Notes under the pieces: generated by a model
Databases searched by the model: none
What the model was told of the DNA's origin: nothing
Seen by the model: the letters and a program-made list of their open reading frames with translations, nothing else
DNA from: Methylobacter sp.
GTDB taxonomy: Bacteria; Pseudomonadota; Gammaproteobacteria; Methylococcales; Methylomonadaceae
Length of the DNA: 64,000 nt
Direction of reading: 5' to 3'
NCBI GenBank assembly: GCA_030679035.1
Contig: JAUXTH010000189.1
Span: 124,001-188,000, forward strand
Part shown: in pieces, positions 1 through 9,538 of the stretch
How positions within the stretch are numbered: the stretch's first letter is position 1
Layout: each line of letters starts with the position of its first letter
Program-made: the position numbers and the translations under genes

Positions 1-1
1 T

Positions 2-1324
2 CCGTTAATTTTTTTTATCAGCATTGAGTCCGTGTTGTCTTATTTTGTCACGCTGCATCATGCCGACGTGGCTTACGATCGCTGGCTGCTTGATTCGGCA
101 CGGTCATTAACCCAGGAAATCAAGGCGCGCAAAGGCAAGGTGTTCGTCGAATTGCCTCCCGCCGCGCTGGAGATTTTCAAATGGGATGAGTCGGACAAAA
201 CCTATTTCAAAATCATCTCCGAAGAACAAGGCATGCTGGCTGGCGACAAATTCGTACCCGAGCCGTTTGATCTGGAAACCGATTGGTCGGGCCCCGTTTT
301 CTTTGACGACGAGATGTATGGTGAACCGGTCAGGGTAGTATCCATGCAAATTGCGCCTGAGCATAGTTCGGAAAAGGTATTCGTCCACGTTGCCGAGACC
401 TTGAATAAGCGGCGCAACATGATGATGGATATTTTGCTGGCCGATCTGGTGCCGCAGATGGTGTTGGTGTTGTTGGCCGGGATCTATCTGGTCGTAGGCG
501 TAAAGCGCGGCTTGCAACCCTTGCATGCACTGGCCGATGAAATTGCAAAACGCTCGTCACGCGATTTGCGGCTCATTCCTGAGCAGCATGTTTTTTTGGA
601 AGTGCGGGCGCTGACGGATACCATCAACGATTTACTGGAGCGCTTGGGATCGGCTATTGCAAGCCAGCAACGTTTTATAGCCAACGCCGCGCATCAATTA
701 CGCACCCCGCTGGCGGGTCTGAAACTGCAAGTTGAACGCGCGTTGCGTGAGCAAGATTTGCCTGCGATGAAGCCTGCGCTGATGCAGATTCAGGGATGCG
801 CCGACCGCATGTCACACCTGACCACGCAATTATTGATATTAGCCCGGTCGGAACCCATTGATGGCGAGTATGAATTGCGGCCGGTCGATTTATGCAAACT
901 GGCAAAAGAAACCTGCATGGATTGGGTGCCTAAAGCCTTGCAGCGGCACATGGAGCTTAGTTTTGAAGGCTCGAAGCGGGCGTTATATGTGCGCGGTGAT
1001 GAGATTCTGTTGCGGGAGCTGCTGGCTAACTTGTTGGATAACGCCATTTGTTACGGTCATGACCAGGGCAATATAATGGTTAAAGTCGAGGCTTATCCAT
1101 CGCCTCGTCTGAGCGTTGAAGATGACGGTTCCGGCATACCCGAGCTTGAATTGGACAAAGTGTTCGAGCGATTTTATCGTATCCCCGGAAGCCCCGGCGA
1201 TGGTTGCGGGTTGGGGTTGGCAATCGTCAAGGAGATTGCCGATCTGCACAAAGCTCAGCTTGAGTTAAGCCGCGTCAGTGCGGCAGGCGGCAGCCGAGTC
1301 GATCTGGTGTTTAAGGCATTGTAA
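2..1324 (+). CDS. Sensor histidine kinase, TctE/QseC type (5' end outside window)
   Basis: Membrane-bound two-component sensor kinase. The frame is open from base 2 and reads a hydrophobic stretch (PLIFFISIESVLSYFV) before the GTG at 32, so the true start and the first membrane helix lie upstream of the window. A periplasmic 2CSK_N-like sensor domain follows (AYDRWLLDSARSLTQEI), then a second membrane segment near nt 420-500, a HAMP-like linker, the H-box FIANAAHQLRTPLAGLKLQ at about nt 673-730, and N and G boxes (NLLDNAICYG, DDGSGIP, GCGLGLAIVKEI). The AAHQLRTPL form of the H-box is typical of the TctE/QseC group. Its response regulator is presumably encoded just upstream. The signal sensed cannot be read from the sequence. 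Confidence 0.88.
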   Translation, partial: PLIFFISIESVLSYFVTLHHADVAYDRWLLDSARSLTQEIKARKGKVFVELPPAALEIFKWDESDKTYFKIISEEQGMLAGDKFVPEPFDLETDWSGPVFFDDEMYGEPVRVVSMQIAPEHSSEKVFVHVAETLNKRRNMMMDILLADLVPQMVLVLLAGIYLVVGVKRGLQPLHALADEIAKRSSRDLRLIPEQHVFLEVRALTDTINDLLERLGSAIASQQRFIANAAHQLRTPLAGLKLQVERALREQDLPAMKPALMQIQGCADRMSHLTTQLLILARSEPIDGEYELRPVDLCKLAKETCMDWVPKALQRHMELSFEGSKRALYVRGDEILLRELLANLLDNAICYGHDQGNIMVKVEAYPSPRLSVEDDGSGIPELELDKVFERFYRIPGSPGDGCGLGLAIVKEIADLHKAQLELSRVSAAGGSRVDLVFKAL

Positions 1325-1534
1325 AAAACAAACCGTTTTTTAATTGCTAGTCAGGTTTTTATGTCTTTGGGCGTCCGTTTCCTTTGTTGAAAGGCTACTG
1401 AAAGCTTGCAATGTTAAACTTTTCCCGTCGAAACGTTTTGAAACTTGATGGTTAGTTCTTGCACTGCCTCAGCCTTAACGTACAATTTAACCTTTTAAAC
1501 CACCAGACAAGAGCGGATAAGGAACACTAAAACC

Positions 1535-3031
1535 ATGGGGATACTCAGCATACTGCTCTGGACGCCGGCTGCCGGAGTCTTGCTGCTGGCTTTAACGCCC
1601 GGCCGGAACATTCAGCTAATCCGCTACATCGCGCATCTGTTTGCCGCTATCGCCTTTTTATTGGTTTGCTGGTTGCTGAGCATTTATAACGCGCACGATG
1701 CCCAGTTGCAGTTTAACGAATATTTCCCGCTGAACCCTAAACTGGGCAGCGCTTATGCGTTGGGCATAGACGGTTTGTCGATGCCGATGCTGGTGCTGGC
1801 GACCCTGCTCACCTCGATAGCCTTGCTGGCCTCACTGACCGTGTCCAGCAGCGTCAAGGGTTATCATATCTGCCTGTTGCTGCTGGAATTCGGCATGTTG
1901 GGCGTGTTTCTGGCTCAGGATTGGGCGCTGTTCTATATCTTCTGGGAAGTGACCTTGATCCCGCTGTTCTTCCTGATTGGCCGCTGGGGCGGCAAGAGGC
2001 GGCACACGGCCAGCCTTAACTTCGTGCTGTACACGATGGGCGGCTCGGTTTTTATGCTGATCAGTCTGCTGGCGGTCAGCCAGTACGACCTTCAGCACGG
2101 CGGCTCTCTAATGTCATCAATGCATCAGGCGGCGCAAGACATGCCCCGAATTGAGCAGGTTTTGGTGCTGCTTGGTTTTGTGATCGGTTTCGGCGTCAAG
2201 ATGCCGATTTTTCCGCTGCACGGCTGGCTGCCGCTGGCGCATGTCGAAGCGCCCAGTCCGGTCAGTATTTTGCTGTCCGGCATTTTGCTGAAAATGGGCG
2301 CTTACGGTTTGATCAGGACGGTGGTGATGTTGCCGGAGGCGGCCTTACTGTTGCAGCCGTACCTGATTTTTCTGGGACTGTTCGGTATGTTTTATGGCGG
2401 CCTGCTGGCTTGGCGGCAAAGCGATCTTAAGGCCATGGTCGCCTATTCCTCAATCAGTCATATGGGCGTTGTTCTGTTGGGCATCGCGACCTTGAATGAG
2501 ACGGGCATTACCGGCGCGGTTACGCAAATGACCGCTCACGGCCTGATTGCCGGTGCATTGTTCCTGCTGGTCGGGCTGCTGTACGAGCGCACCCATACCC
2601 GCAACATCCAGGATTACAGCTCGCTGGTTCAGGCGATGCCGCGTTTTACCGTGTTCATGATTTTAACCTTGCTGGCGGCGATAGGGCTGCCTGGTTCGGT
2701 GGGTTTTGTCGCCGAACTGCATACGCTGATTGGCGGGTTTAGCTCAATGCCCAGCGTCGGCTTGGGCCTGGGTTTGATGGTGTTTTTCAGCGTGAGCATT
2801 CTAATCGGGGCCGCTTATGCCATCCGCACGATCGGCCTGTTATTTACCGGACCGAGCAAACCGGCGATGCAGCAACTTGAAGATCTGAGAGCGCCGGAGT
2901 TATTGGCAGCCGGAATACTGGTTTCGGGCATCGTGCTGTTCGGGCTGCTGCCTGCGCCGCTGCTTGATTTATCCGCAGCCACCATCAGCCAGATGAACAC
3001 TGTGATCAGCCAAAGGATTTTGCAGGATTAA
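1535..3031 (+). CDS. NuoM/Mrp-like proton-translocating membrane subunit of DAB carbon-uptake cluster
   Basis: Polytopic membrane protein (498 aa, about 14 helices) of the NuoM/MrpD antiporter-like family. It keeps the residues used for proton transfer in that family: Glu in [14 protein letters not shown] (TM5) and Lys in [16 protein letters not shown] (TM7). [15 protein letters not shown] is the usual TM11 region. The ATG at 1535 follows a GGATAAGGA-like site. It ends 2 bp before dabA and leads a five-gene operon that has no other complex I subunits (no NuoB/C/D/I), so a role in respiratory complex I is unlikely. By context it is an ion-conducting partner of DabA; which ion is inferred, not seen. 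Confidence 0.85.
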   Translation: MGILSILLWTPAAGVLLLALTPGRNIQLIRYIAHLFAAIAFLLVCWLLSIYNAHDAQLQFNEYFPLNPKLGSAYALGIDGLSMPMLVLATLLTSIALLASLTVSSSVKGYHICLLLLEFGMLGVFLAQDWALFYIFWEVTLIPLFFLIGRWGGKRRHTASLNFVLYTMGGSVFMLISLLAVSQYDLQHGGSLMSSMHQAAQDMPRIEQVLVLLGFVIGFGVKMPIFPLHGWLPLAHVEAPSPVSILLSGILLKMGAYGLIRTVVMLPEAALLLQPYLIFLGLFGMFYGGLLAWRQSDLKAMVAYSSISHMGVVLLGIATLNETGITGAVTQMTAHGLIAGALFLLVGLLYERTHTRNIQDYSSLVQAMPRFTVFMILTLLAAIGLPGSVGFVAELHTLIGGFSSMPSVGLGLGLMVFFSVSILIGAAYAIRTIGLLFTGPSKPAMQQLEDLRAPELLAAGILVSGIVLFGLLPAPLLDLSAATISQMNTVISQRILQD

Positions 3032-3033
3032 CG

Positions 3034-6000
3034 ATGTACGAGTCTTCTTTAAAATTACGCGAACAAATAATCACTGCGCTGAACCATATGGATCATGTGC
3101 TGCCCGGGCAGGCGCCTATCCTTGATTTCGTGCATCACAATACTTTGCACGGCTTTCAGCATTTGCCGTTTGACCAGGCTTTGGCTGAGTTCGAAGCCTT
3201 GACCGGCATTTGCTGTTATCTTCCTGAAGCGAAAAACCGGGAGTTTTACCGGCGGAGGCGCATTGATGATCGCGACTTGGCCGCCGCGTTTGCACAGTCT
3301 CCGAACTTGCAGGCGGAGCAAATCGTGTGTGCCATAAAAGATAAGGCCATCACCCGACAGGCTATTTACCGTATTGCGCTGTTGTTTGATTTGCAGGCGG
3401 TCAGCGTCAGCCAGTTGAATTGGCAAATAGAGGAATTGGCGGCGTTGGACGCTGTGCAGGCTGATGTGCCTGAAGCGGTGCGGCGACAATTGCTTGCAGC
3501 AGACAGCAATATGGTCCGGCAGTTATGGGAAAGCATTTTGACCAAGCTCGGTCTGGAACAAGCGGCTTTGCATCCGGAACATATGCTGGATTTGTCGGTG
3601 GAGCAGGCCGAAGAATGGCTGACGCAAATTCAGCAAAATAACCGGGATGGCGCATCAGCACACCAACAAATGCGGGAACAGGCAGGTGCGGCGCTTGACG
3701 AACTGCTGGGCGAAGTAGGCGGCAGCGTCAGCTTACGCGGTTTCATCCTGGCATTGACCGGTACAGACATCCTCGATGCCATTCGGCCGCAGCTGATACG
3801 CTTTTGCGCATCGGGGCTGGATGAAGGCGTGGCCGCATGGCAGTTGCCCAGGCGCAGCGAGCTGGGACTTTATGCGTCTTGGCGGGCGACGGCGCAGTAT
3901 GACGCCAATCCTTTTTTACATGAATTACAGGACTGGCAACAGATTATCGCCGAACTGCCCGAAGATGCGGTCGAGACCATCATTCTGCAACTTGAGCACC
4001 TGGAAATACCGCCAGCGCAATGGGAAGGCTATCTGCGCCGACTGGCGTTGGAAATACCCGGCTGGTCAGGGCTGGTCAACTGGCGGCAGCATCACCCCAA
4101 CTATCATACCGCCAATGACGCGGTGCCAACGCTGGCTGATTATCTGGCGATACGCCTGACTCTGGATCGGTTGTGGCTGAATCAGGTTTGCCGCGACACC
4201 TGGAAAATCGAAGCGAAGCTCAGCGCTATCCAAGGCTATTTTCGCAAGAGCCTGTCGGAATTTATGGTGCGCACTCGCCTGTATCAGGGGGGCTTGCCGG
4301 AATATTTGGCTCACAGGGCGGAGTCCCTGACTTTACATGCCGGTTCCGAACGTTACGATCGCACCGATTGGCAGCAGCTTGCCGACCTGATCTGGACCTG
4401 GCAGTGCAGTCCGTTGGCGGACAAACAGCCGGTACATGCGCCGCATAACAGCGGCTGGCGCTTGTTTCGTTTATGCCAGCATCTGGGCCTTAACGCCACC
4501 GACCTGCAACAACTGGATGCAAAAGATTTGCAAGCCATGTTGGCCGTGCTGGATGAGCTCACCCTGACCGAGCGCGGCAAAGTCTGGCTGATGGCTTACG
4601 AGCACCATTATCGGGAAGATTTTTTACAGGCGCTGCATGCTAATCATCAGCGTGGTCGTTGGGACAAACGCAAACAACGTCCAGACGCGCAAATCATCTT
4701 CTGCATGGACGACCGTGAAGAAGGCTTTCGCCGCCATCTGGAAGAACTCAACCCTGCGATTGAGACACTGGGTGCCGCCGGATTTTTCGGCGTTGCGATG
4801 AATTACCAAGGGCTGGACGACAGCAAAGTGACGCCGCTGTGCCCGGTGGTGGTAACGCCTGCGCATGAAGTTCGGGAAGTGCCGCAGCCTGGTAGCGAAG
4901 CTTTCGTTCCCCGCCTACTTCCTGTAGGCGAATCGGCGCTACTTAAGCATAACCGTGGCCGCAAGCTGAACCAGTGGTTTGCGAGGCTGGTGCACCAGGG
5001 CTTACGCCGTAACCTATTGCTGTCGCATCCGGTTATCGATGTGATCGCGCCGGTTACCTTGGCCGGTTTATTGGCCAAATCGCTGCTGCCGAAATCCCAG
5101 CAAAGCTTGGTTTCGGGCATGGCCAAGCTGGCTTCGCCCGAGGTTAAGACGCAGCTGCTGTTTACCTCTACGGATGAGTCAACGGTTGCCACGCCGGAGC
5201 GCCCCAGACTGGGTTTTACCGATAGCGAACAGGCCGACCGGGTAGCAGGCTTTTTGCGCAACGTCGGCCTAACCTACGGATTCGCTGAATTGGTGGTGCT
5301 GATGGGGCACGGATCGATCAGCCAGAATAATCCGCATCTGGCGGCTTATGATTGCGGCGCTTGCAGCGGCCGTCACGGCGGACCCAATGCCAGGGTATTT
5401 GCGGCAATGGCTAATCGCCCGGAAATACGCGAGCTGTTGGCGGAACGTGGTATCACTATTCCGTCCGATACCTGGTTTATCGGTGCGGAACATAACACCT
5501 GCAATGAAGAAATCAGCTGGTACGACCTGGATCTGCTTCCCTCCGAACGATTGGCCGGACTGAAGACATTGCAGCAGGAATTGCGATACGCCCAGCGGAT
5601 GTCGGCGCACGAGCGGTGCCGCAGGCTGGCTTCGGCACCGCGCAACCCGACACCCGAACAGGCCTTGGCGCATATGGAAGAGCGCGCTGCTGATTTCTCC
5701 CAGATTCGCCCGGAGCTGGGTCATGCGACCAACGCCTCGGCGGTCGTCGGCCGCCGTTCGTTAACGCAAGGCGCGTTTTTTGATCGGCGGGTATTTTTGA
5801 TTTCCTACGACCCGAGCCAAGACCCTGAAGGCAAAGTGCTGGAAGGCATTTTGCTGGCGGTGACCCCGGTTGGCGCGGGCATTAACCTGGAATATTATTT
5901 TTCCACCGTCAATAACGAACGTTTCGGTTGCGGCTCTAAAGTGCCGCATAACGTGACCGGGTTTTTCGGCGTCATGGAAGGGGCGAGCAGTGATTTGCGT

Positions 6001-6348
6001 ACCGGCCTGCCACAGCAAATGGTTGAAATCCATGAACCGATGCGGCTTTTGATTCTGGTTGAGGCCAAAACATCGGTGCTGGAGCAGATTTATGCGCGTC
6101 AGGAAAGCATACGGGAGCTGGTAGCGGGCGGTTGGGTACAGCTGAGCGTTAAAGACCCGGACAATGGTGAGATTTTCTCGTTTCAAACGGCCCCTTCGAC
6201 AAGCTCAGGACAGGCTCGGGGTTTTGTGCGTTGGCAAGCCGAGGCAAAAGACTTGCCGGTTCGCGATAATTCGCCGGATTGTTACCGGGATCAAACCCTG
6301 CCGGTCGCGCCGGTGTTGATCAAACAACCTGAACGGTTTGGAGTTTAA
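3034..6348 (+). CDS. dabA: DabA-like inorganic carbon transporter subunit (DUF2309)
   Basis: Large cytoplasmic-face subunit (1104 aa) of DAB-type dissolved inorganic carbon pumps. In the characterised family it forms a beta-carbonic-anhydrase-like zinc site that is thought to convert CO2 to bicarbonate vectorially. The expected residues are present: FCMDDREE with C557, D559 and R561, then H759 in LMGHGS and C774 in YDCGACSG. The H-to-C spacing of 15 equals that of the Halothiobacillus protein. The protein is longer than the roughly 830-aa prototype, as in the long DabA subgroup. Two short in-frame additions look like inserted repeats: nt 4913-4935 (inverted repeat CGCCTAC/GTAGGCG) and nt 6191-6216 (CCTTCGACAAGCTCAGG type). 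It lies 2 bp after the NuoM-like gene and 3 bp before the NuoL-like gene, so it is co-transcribed. Confidence 0.92.
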   Translation: MYESSLKLREQIITALNHMDHVLPGQAPILDFVHHNTLHGFQHLPFDQALAEFEALTGICCYLPEAKNREFYRRRRIDDRDLAAAFAQSPNLQAEQIVCAIKDKAITRQAIYRIALLFDLQAVSVSQLNWQIEELAALDAVQADVPEAVRRQLLAADSNMVRQLWESILTKLGLEQAALHPEHMLDLSVEQAEEWLTQIQQNNRDGASAHQQMREQAGAALDELLGEVGGSVSLRGFILALTGTDILDAIRPQLIRFCASGLDEGVAAWQLPRRSELGLYASWRATAQYDANPFLHELQDWQQIIAELPEDAVETIILQLEHLEIPPAQWEGYLRRLALEIPGWSGLVNWRQHHPNYHTANDAVPTLADYLAIRLTLDRLWLNQVCRDTWKIEAKLSAIQGYFRKSLSEFMVRTRLYQGGLPEYLAHRAESLTLHAGSERYDRTDWQQLADLIWTWQCSPLADKQPVHAPHNSGWRLFRLCQHLGLNATDLQQLDAKDLQAMLAVLDELTLTERGKVWLMAYEHHYREDFLQALHANHQRGRWDKRKQRPDAQIIFCMDDREEGFRRHLEELNPAIETLGAAGFFGVAMNYQGLDDSKVTPLCPVVVTPAHEVREVPQPGSEAFVPRLLPVGESALLKHNRGRKLNQWFARLVHQGLRRNLLLSHPVIDVIAPVTLAGLLAKSLLPKSQQSLVSGMAKLASPEVKTQLLFTSTDESTVATPERPRLGFTDSEQADRVAGFLRNVGLTYGFAELVVLMGHGSISQNNPHLAAYDCGACSGRHGGPNARVFAAMANRPEIRELLAERGITIPSDTWFIGAEHNTCNEEISWYDLDLLPSERLAGLKTLQQELRYAQRMSAHERCRRLASAPRNPTPEQALAHMEERAADFSQIRPELGHATNASAVVGRRSLTQGAFFDRRVFLISYDPSQDPEGKVLEGILLAVTPVGAGINLEYYFSTVNNERFGCGSKVPHNVTGFFGVMEGASSDLRTGLPQQMVEIHEPMRLLILVEAKTSVLEQIYARQESIRELVAGGWVQLSVKDPDNGEIFSFQTAPSTSSGQARGFVRWQAEAKDLPVRDNSPDCYRDQTLPVAPVLIKQPERFGV

Positions 6349-6351
6349 TAA

Positions 6352-7947
6352 ATGGATGCATTAGTCGTTTTAATTCCCTTAATGCCATTGGTCGCGGCTT
6401 TGGCTATCGGTATTGGGCATCTGTTTGGCGTGATTAGAGGCGAAGCGGACGAAAGCTTAACGGCAGACATTGCAGGCTGGACGATTAGCATGGCCTGCCT
6501 GCTGGCTTTGACCTTGCTGGGCTCTGACCTGCTCGGCAAAAATACCGGTTCCCACAATGTAGGACATTGGCTGAGCAGCGACACGCTGGATATACAGATA
6601 AATTTCATCACCAGCGGTTTCAATGTCCGTTTGGCGGCGCTGTTTTCGGTGCTGCTGGCCATCGTCATCCGTTTTTCGATCGACTACATGCACCGGGAAG
6701 CGGGATATCACCGGTTCTTTTTTATCCTGAGCCTGTTTGCTTCGGCCATGCTGCTGCTGGTGCTATCGGGTAACGCGATCGGCACATTTATCGGCTGGGA
6801 AGTTGCAGGATTATGTTCCTATTTTTTGATCGCCTACGCTTATGATCGCCCGGTTGCCGCCGCTAATGCGACGCGCGTCTTTGTTACCAATCGTATCGGT
6901 GACGCCGGTTTTATCTTAGGCGCGGGTCTAAGCTACGCTTGGCTTGATAGCGTCAACTGGAGCAACATCAATGCTGCGGCTGCGCAAATGACGCCGGGTG
7001 AAGCAACTGCGATTGCGCTGTGTTTTGCGGTCGCCGCCTTTGCCAAATCGGCGCAACTGCCGTTCACTCCCTGGCTGGCCAGGGCAATGGAAGGGCCTAC
7101 GCCGTCGAGTGCGGTATTTTACGGTGCAGTCATGGTGCATGCCGGCGTCTATCTGCTCATCTTATTAAGGCCGGTTTTTGAACAGGCGCCATTGGCTATG
7201 TCCGTGGTCGCTATCGTGGGCTTGATGACGGCGCTTTATGCTTTTGTGGTTGGGCTAACCCAGACCGACGTTAAAAGCTCGCTGATTTTTGCGACATCCG
7301 GCCAATTGGGCCTGATGTTCCTGGAATGCGGCCTGGGTTTTTGGCAGCTGGCCGGATGGCATCTTTGCGCTCATGCGGCGGTTCGCGCCTATCAATTCCT
7401 GACTGCGCCGTCGCTGATGCATAATATGCAGGGTAATTATATAGACACCTCGCGGCGCAAAACTCCTGCTCACACCCGTCGCCTGCGTCGTGTAGGCGAC
7501 GTCCCTACCTGGGTTTATGTCGCGTCTTTGCAGCGTTTCTGGCTGGACCAGATTACCGATTGGGCGCTGGTCAAGCCGGTGCGCGGTTTGTCGCATGATC
7601 TAAGCTATTTTGACGATCATATCGTTGACCGCGTCATGGGGGCTCCTGATCCCGCAATCCGGGCAATATCGTCATTGGCGCAATGGGAAGAACAGATGAT
7701 TGGCGCGCATTTGGATAATGAATCCGATGATTTTGCCCAAGGCAGCGGTCTGGCAGGAAAACTCACCGAATGGATGGCAGCCATCCTGCACTGGTTCGAA
7801 GACCGCTTTGTCTTGCGCGGCATCGGTAAAGGCACGATTAATTATGGGCGCGAGCTTGGACATATCGCCAACAGGTTTGAACAATCGGTGTTCAGGCCCC
7901 GCTATCTGGTGTTGTTTGTGTTTATAACATTGCTTGTCGCATTTTGA
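6352..7947 (+). CDS. dabB: NuoL/DabB-like membrane subunit of DAB carbon-uptake cluster
   Basis: NuoL-type antiporter-like membrane protein (531 aa), the subunit most like DabB, which anchors DabA and supplies the ion gradient coupling. It retains the TM5 Glu (GWEVAGLCSYFLIAYAYDR) and the TM7 Lys with its partner region (FAKSAQLPFTPWLARAMEGP, TPSSAVFYGAVMVHAGVYL). The C-terminal third is soluble-looking and lacks the long lateral helix of true NuoL. At nt 7478-7512 an inverted repeat (CGTCGCCT/AGGCGACG) encodes an extra HTRRLRRVGDV segment just before the conserved VYVASLQRFWLDQ, which looks like a small in-frame insertion. The gene symbol rests on position next to dabA and NuoL type; the neighbouring NuoM-like subunits could share the function. 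Confidence 0.85.
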   Translation: MDALVVLIPLMPLVAALAIGIGHLFGVIRGEADESLTADIAGWTISMACLLALTLLGSDLLGKNTGSHNVGHWLSSDTLDIQINFITSGFNVRLAALFSVLLAIVIRFSIDYMHREAGYHRFFFILSLFASAMLLLVLSGNAIGTFIGWEVAGLCSYFLIAYAYDRPVAAANATRVFVTNRIGDAGFILGAGLSYAWLDSVNWSNINAAAAQMTPGEATAIALCFAVAAFAKSAQLPFTPWLARAMEGPTPSSAVFYGAVMVHAGVYLLILLRPVFEQAPLAMSVVAIVGLMTALYAFVVGLTQTDVKSSLIFATSGQLGLMFLECGLGFWQLAGWHLCAHAAVRAYQFLTAPSLMHNMQGNYIDTSRRKTPAHTRRLRRVGDVPTWVYVASLQRFWLDQITDWALVKPVRGLSHDLSYFDDHIVDRVMGAPDPAIRAISSLAQWEEQMIGAHLDNESDDFAQGSGLAGKLTEWMAAILHWFEDRFVLRGIGKGTINYGRELGHIANRFEQSVFRPRYLVLFVFITLLVAF

Positions 7948-7954
7948 GGCTTTG

Positions 7955-9538
7955 ATGGATATTATTGTTACTCCCTGGTCGGAATCGGCGGCCTTCCCTC
8001 TGCTCACTACGCTGATGCTGGTTCCGCTGGCGGCCATGATCGCAATCTTGTTTTCCCGCTCATCGACTGTTGCGTTGCGTTTTGGCTTTGCCGGAGCGTC
8101 GTTGACGGTATTGCTTAGCCTCTATCTGTTGGCGGTTTTCGACTCCGCCAGTCCCGGCATTCATCTGGTTGAACAGGTCAATTTCGCGGGGCTCAGTTAC
8201 CGGGTCGGCGTTGATGGAACGAATATTTTATTTATCCCGCTGACCGCCGTTTTAACCTTGCTGGCGTTAATTTATACCTTGATTACCCGGCATGTGACCG
8301 ACCGGCTGTTTATTGCCTGCCTGCTGGGTTATGAAACCGTATTGATCGGCGCTTTTACCGCGCTGAATGTGATGCAATTCTGGCTATGGTGCGTATTGGA
8401 ATTGATTCCTGTCGCGCTGCTGACGATCCATGCCGGAACCGGACAAAACCGGCGCTGGGTAGTCGCGCAATTGCTGCAATACTGGGTTAGCGGTCTGTTG
8501 ATGACGCTGGCCGGCTTTTTGTTGCTGGCCTTCGGCCTAATCGATGCCTCGCATCCGCTGACATTCGACTGGCTGACCTTGAAACAAAACAATGCCTATT
8601 TACATGATGAGGTGTTGATTTTCGTGCTGCTGTTTTTCGGCTTCGCGATCCGCATGCCGTTATTTCCATTTCACGGCTGGTTGCCGGTGTTGGCGGAACA
8701 GGGCACGGTCGCCAGCGCCGTTATTTTCCTGGTGGGTCTGAAACTGGGCATCTATGCGGTCATCCGCTTCATTTTGCCGATGGTGCCCGGCGTTGCCGAA
8801 CAATGGTCGGGGTTTGTGGTAACGCTGGGATTGATCAGCATTTTTTACGGCGCCTTGCTGGCGCTGATGCAAATCAATATTCGCCGGTTACTGGCTTTTG
8901 CGGTCATCAGCCAAACGGGCATGCTGACCATAGGCATCTTCTGTTTTAACGAGAACGGCTTGGAAGGCAGCCTGTTGCTGTCCGTGGCATACGGTTTGGC
9001 GACGGCCGGCATGCTGTTCAGCGTCGGCCTGATTTATGAGCGCTGCCGCACCGCTTATCTCCCTCGCTTGGGTGGACTGATCGATACCAACACAACATTG
9101 GCAGTCCTGTTCCTGATTTCTGCGCTGAGCACCATGGTCATGCCCGGTACGCCGGGATTTGATGCGGCGCATCTGCTCGTTGAAGGGATTATTGAGGAAG
9201 ACGGTTGGCTGCTTGCGATTGCTATTTTGCTCGGCAACGTGATGTCCGCCGCGTTCCTGTTATGGGCTTTTCAGCGGGTGTTTATGGCGACGCCTAAACG
9301 CGCCGAACAACCCTACAGCTGCTCACACCACCCGGTTTGGAAGGAGCGTTTTATTACCGCAGTGATTTGTTTGCTGCTGATTGGCACCGGCTTTTATACG
9401 ACGCCGTGGCTGAATTTTATAGACCAGGATGCGGCCGCCATCGGCAGGCAGTTCCCGATGCACGGCGCACAACAACCCGTTGGCGATAGCGAAGCTCCTG
9501 TAGGCGATGCCGTAGACAAGGATGATCAACATGATTAA
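7955..9538 (+). CDS. Divergent NuoM-like membrane subunit of DAB cluster
   Basis: Third antiporter-like subunit (527 aa from the ATG at 7955, which has GAGG 5 bases upstream; a TTG at 7934 inside the previous gene is less likely). The fold matches NuoM but the ion-path residues differ. The TM7 Lys is Arg (FAIRMPLFPFHGWLP), the TM5 WE pair reads WCVLELIP, so Glu is displaced, and the TM11 motif is GTPGFDAAHLL. This suggests that it conducts differently or is structural. The C-terminus (QQPVGDSEAPVGDAVDKDD) is encoded by a repeat with TCCTGTAGGCGA (9496-9507), possibly a late addition. It overlaps the next frame. Confidence 0.82.
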   Translation: MDIIVTPWSESAAFPLLTTLMLVPLAAMIAILFSRSSTVALRFGFAGASLTVLLSLYLLAVFDSASPGIHLVEQVNFAGLSYRVGVDGTNILFIPLTAVLTLLALIYTLITRHVTDRLFIACLLGYETVLIGAFTALNVMQFWLWCVLELIPVALLTIHAGTGQNRRWVVAQLLQYWVSGLLMTLAGFLLLAFGLIDASHPLTFDWLTLKQNNAYLHDEVLIFVLLFFGFAIRMPLFPFHGWLPVLAEQGTVASAVIFLVGLKLGIYAVIRFILPMVPGVAEQWSGFVVTLGLISIFYGALLALMQINIRRLLAFAVISQTGMLTIGIFCFNENGLEGSLLLSVAYGLATAGMLFSVGLIYERCRTAYLPRLGGLIDTNTTLAVLFLISALSTMVMPGTPGFDAAHLLVEGIIEEDGWLLAIAILLGNVMSAAFLLWAFQRVFMATPKRAEQPYSCSHHPVWKERFITAVICLLLIGTGFYTTPWLNFIDQDAAAIGRQFPMHGAQQPVGDSEAPVGDAVDKDDQHD

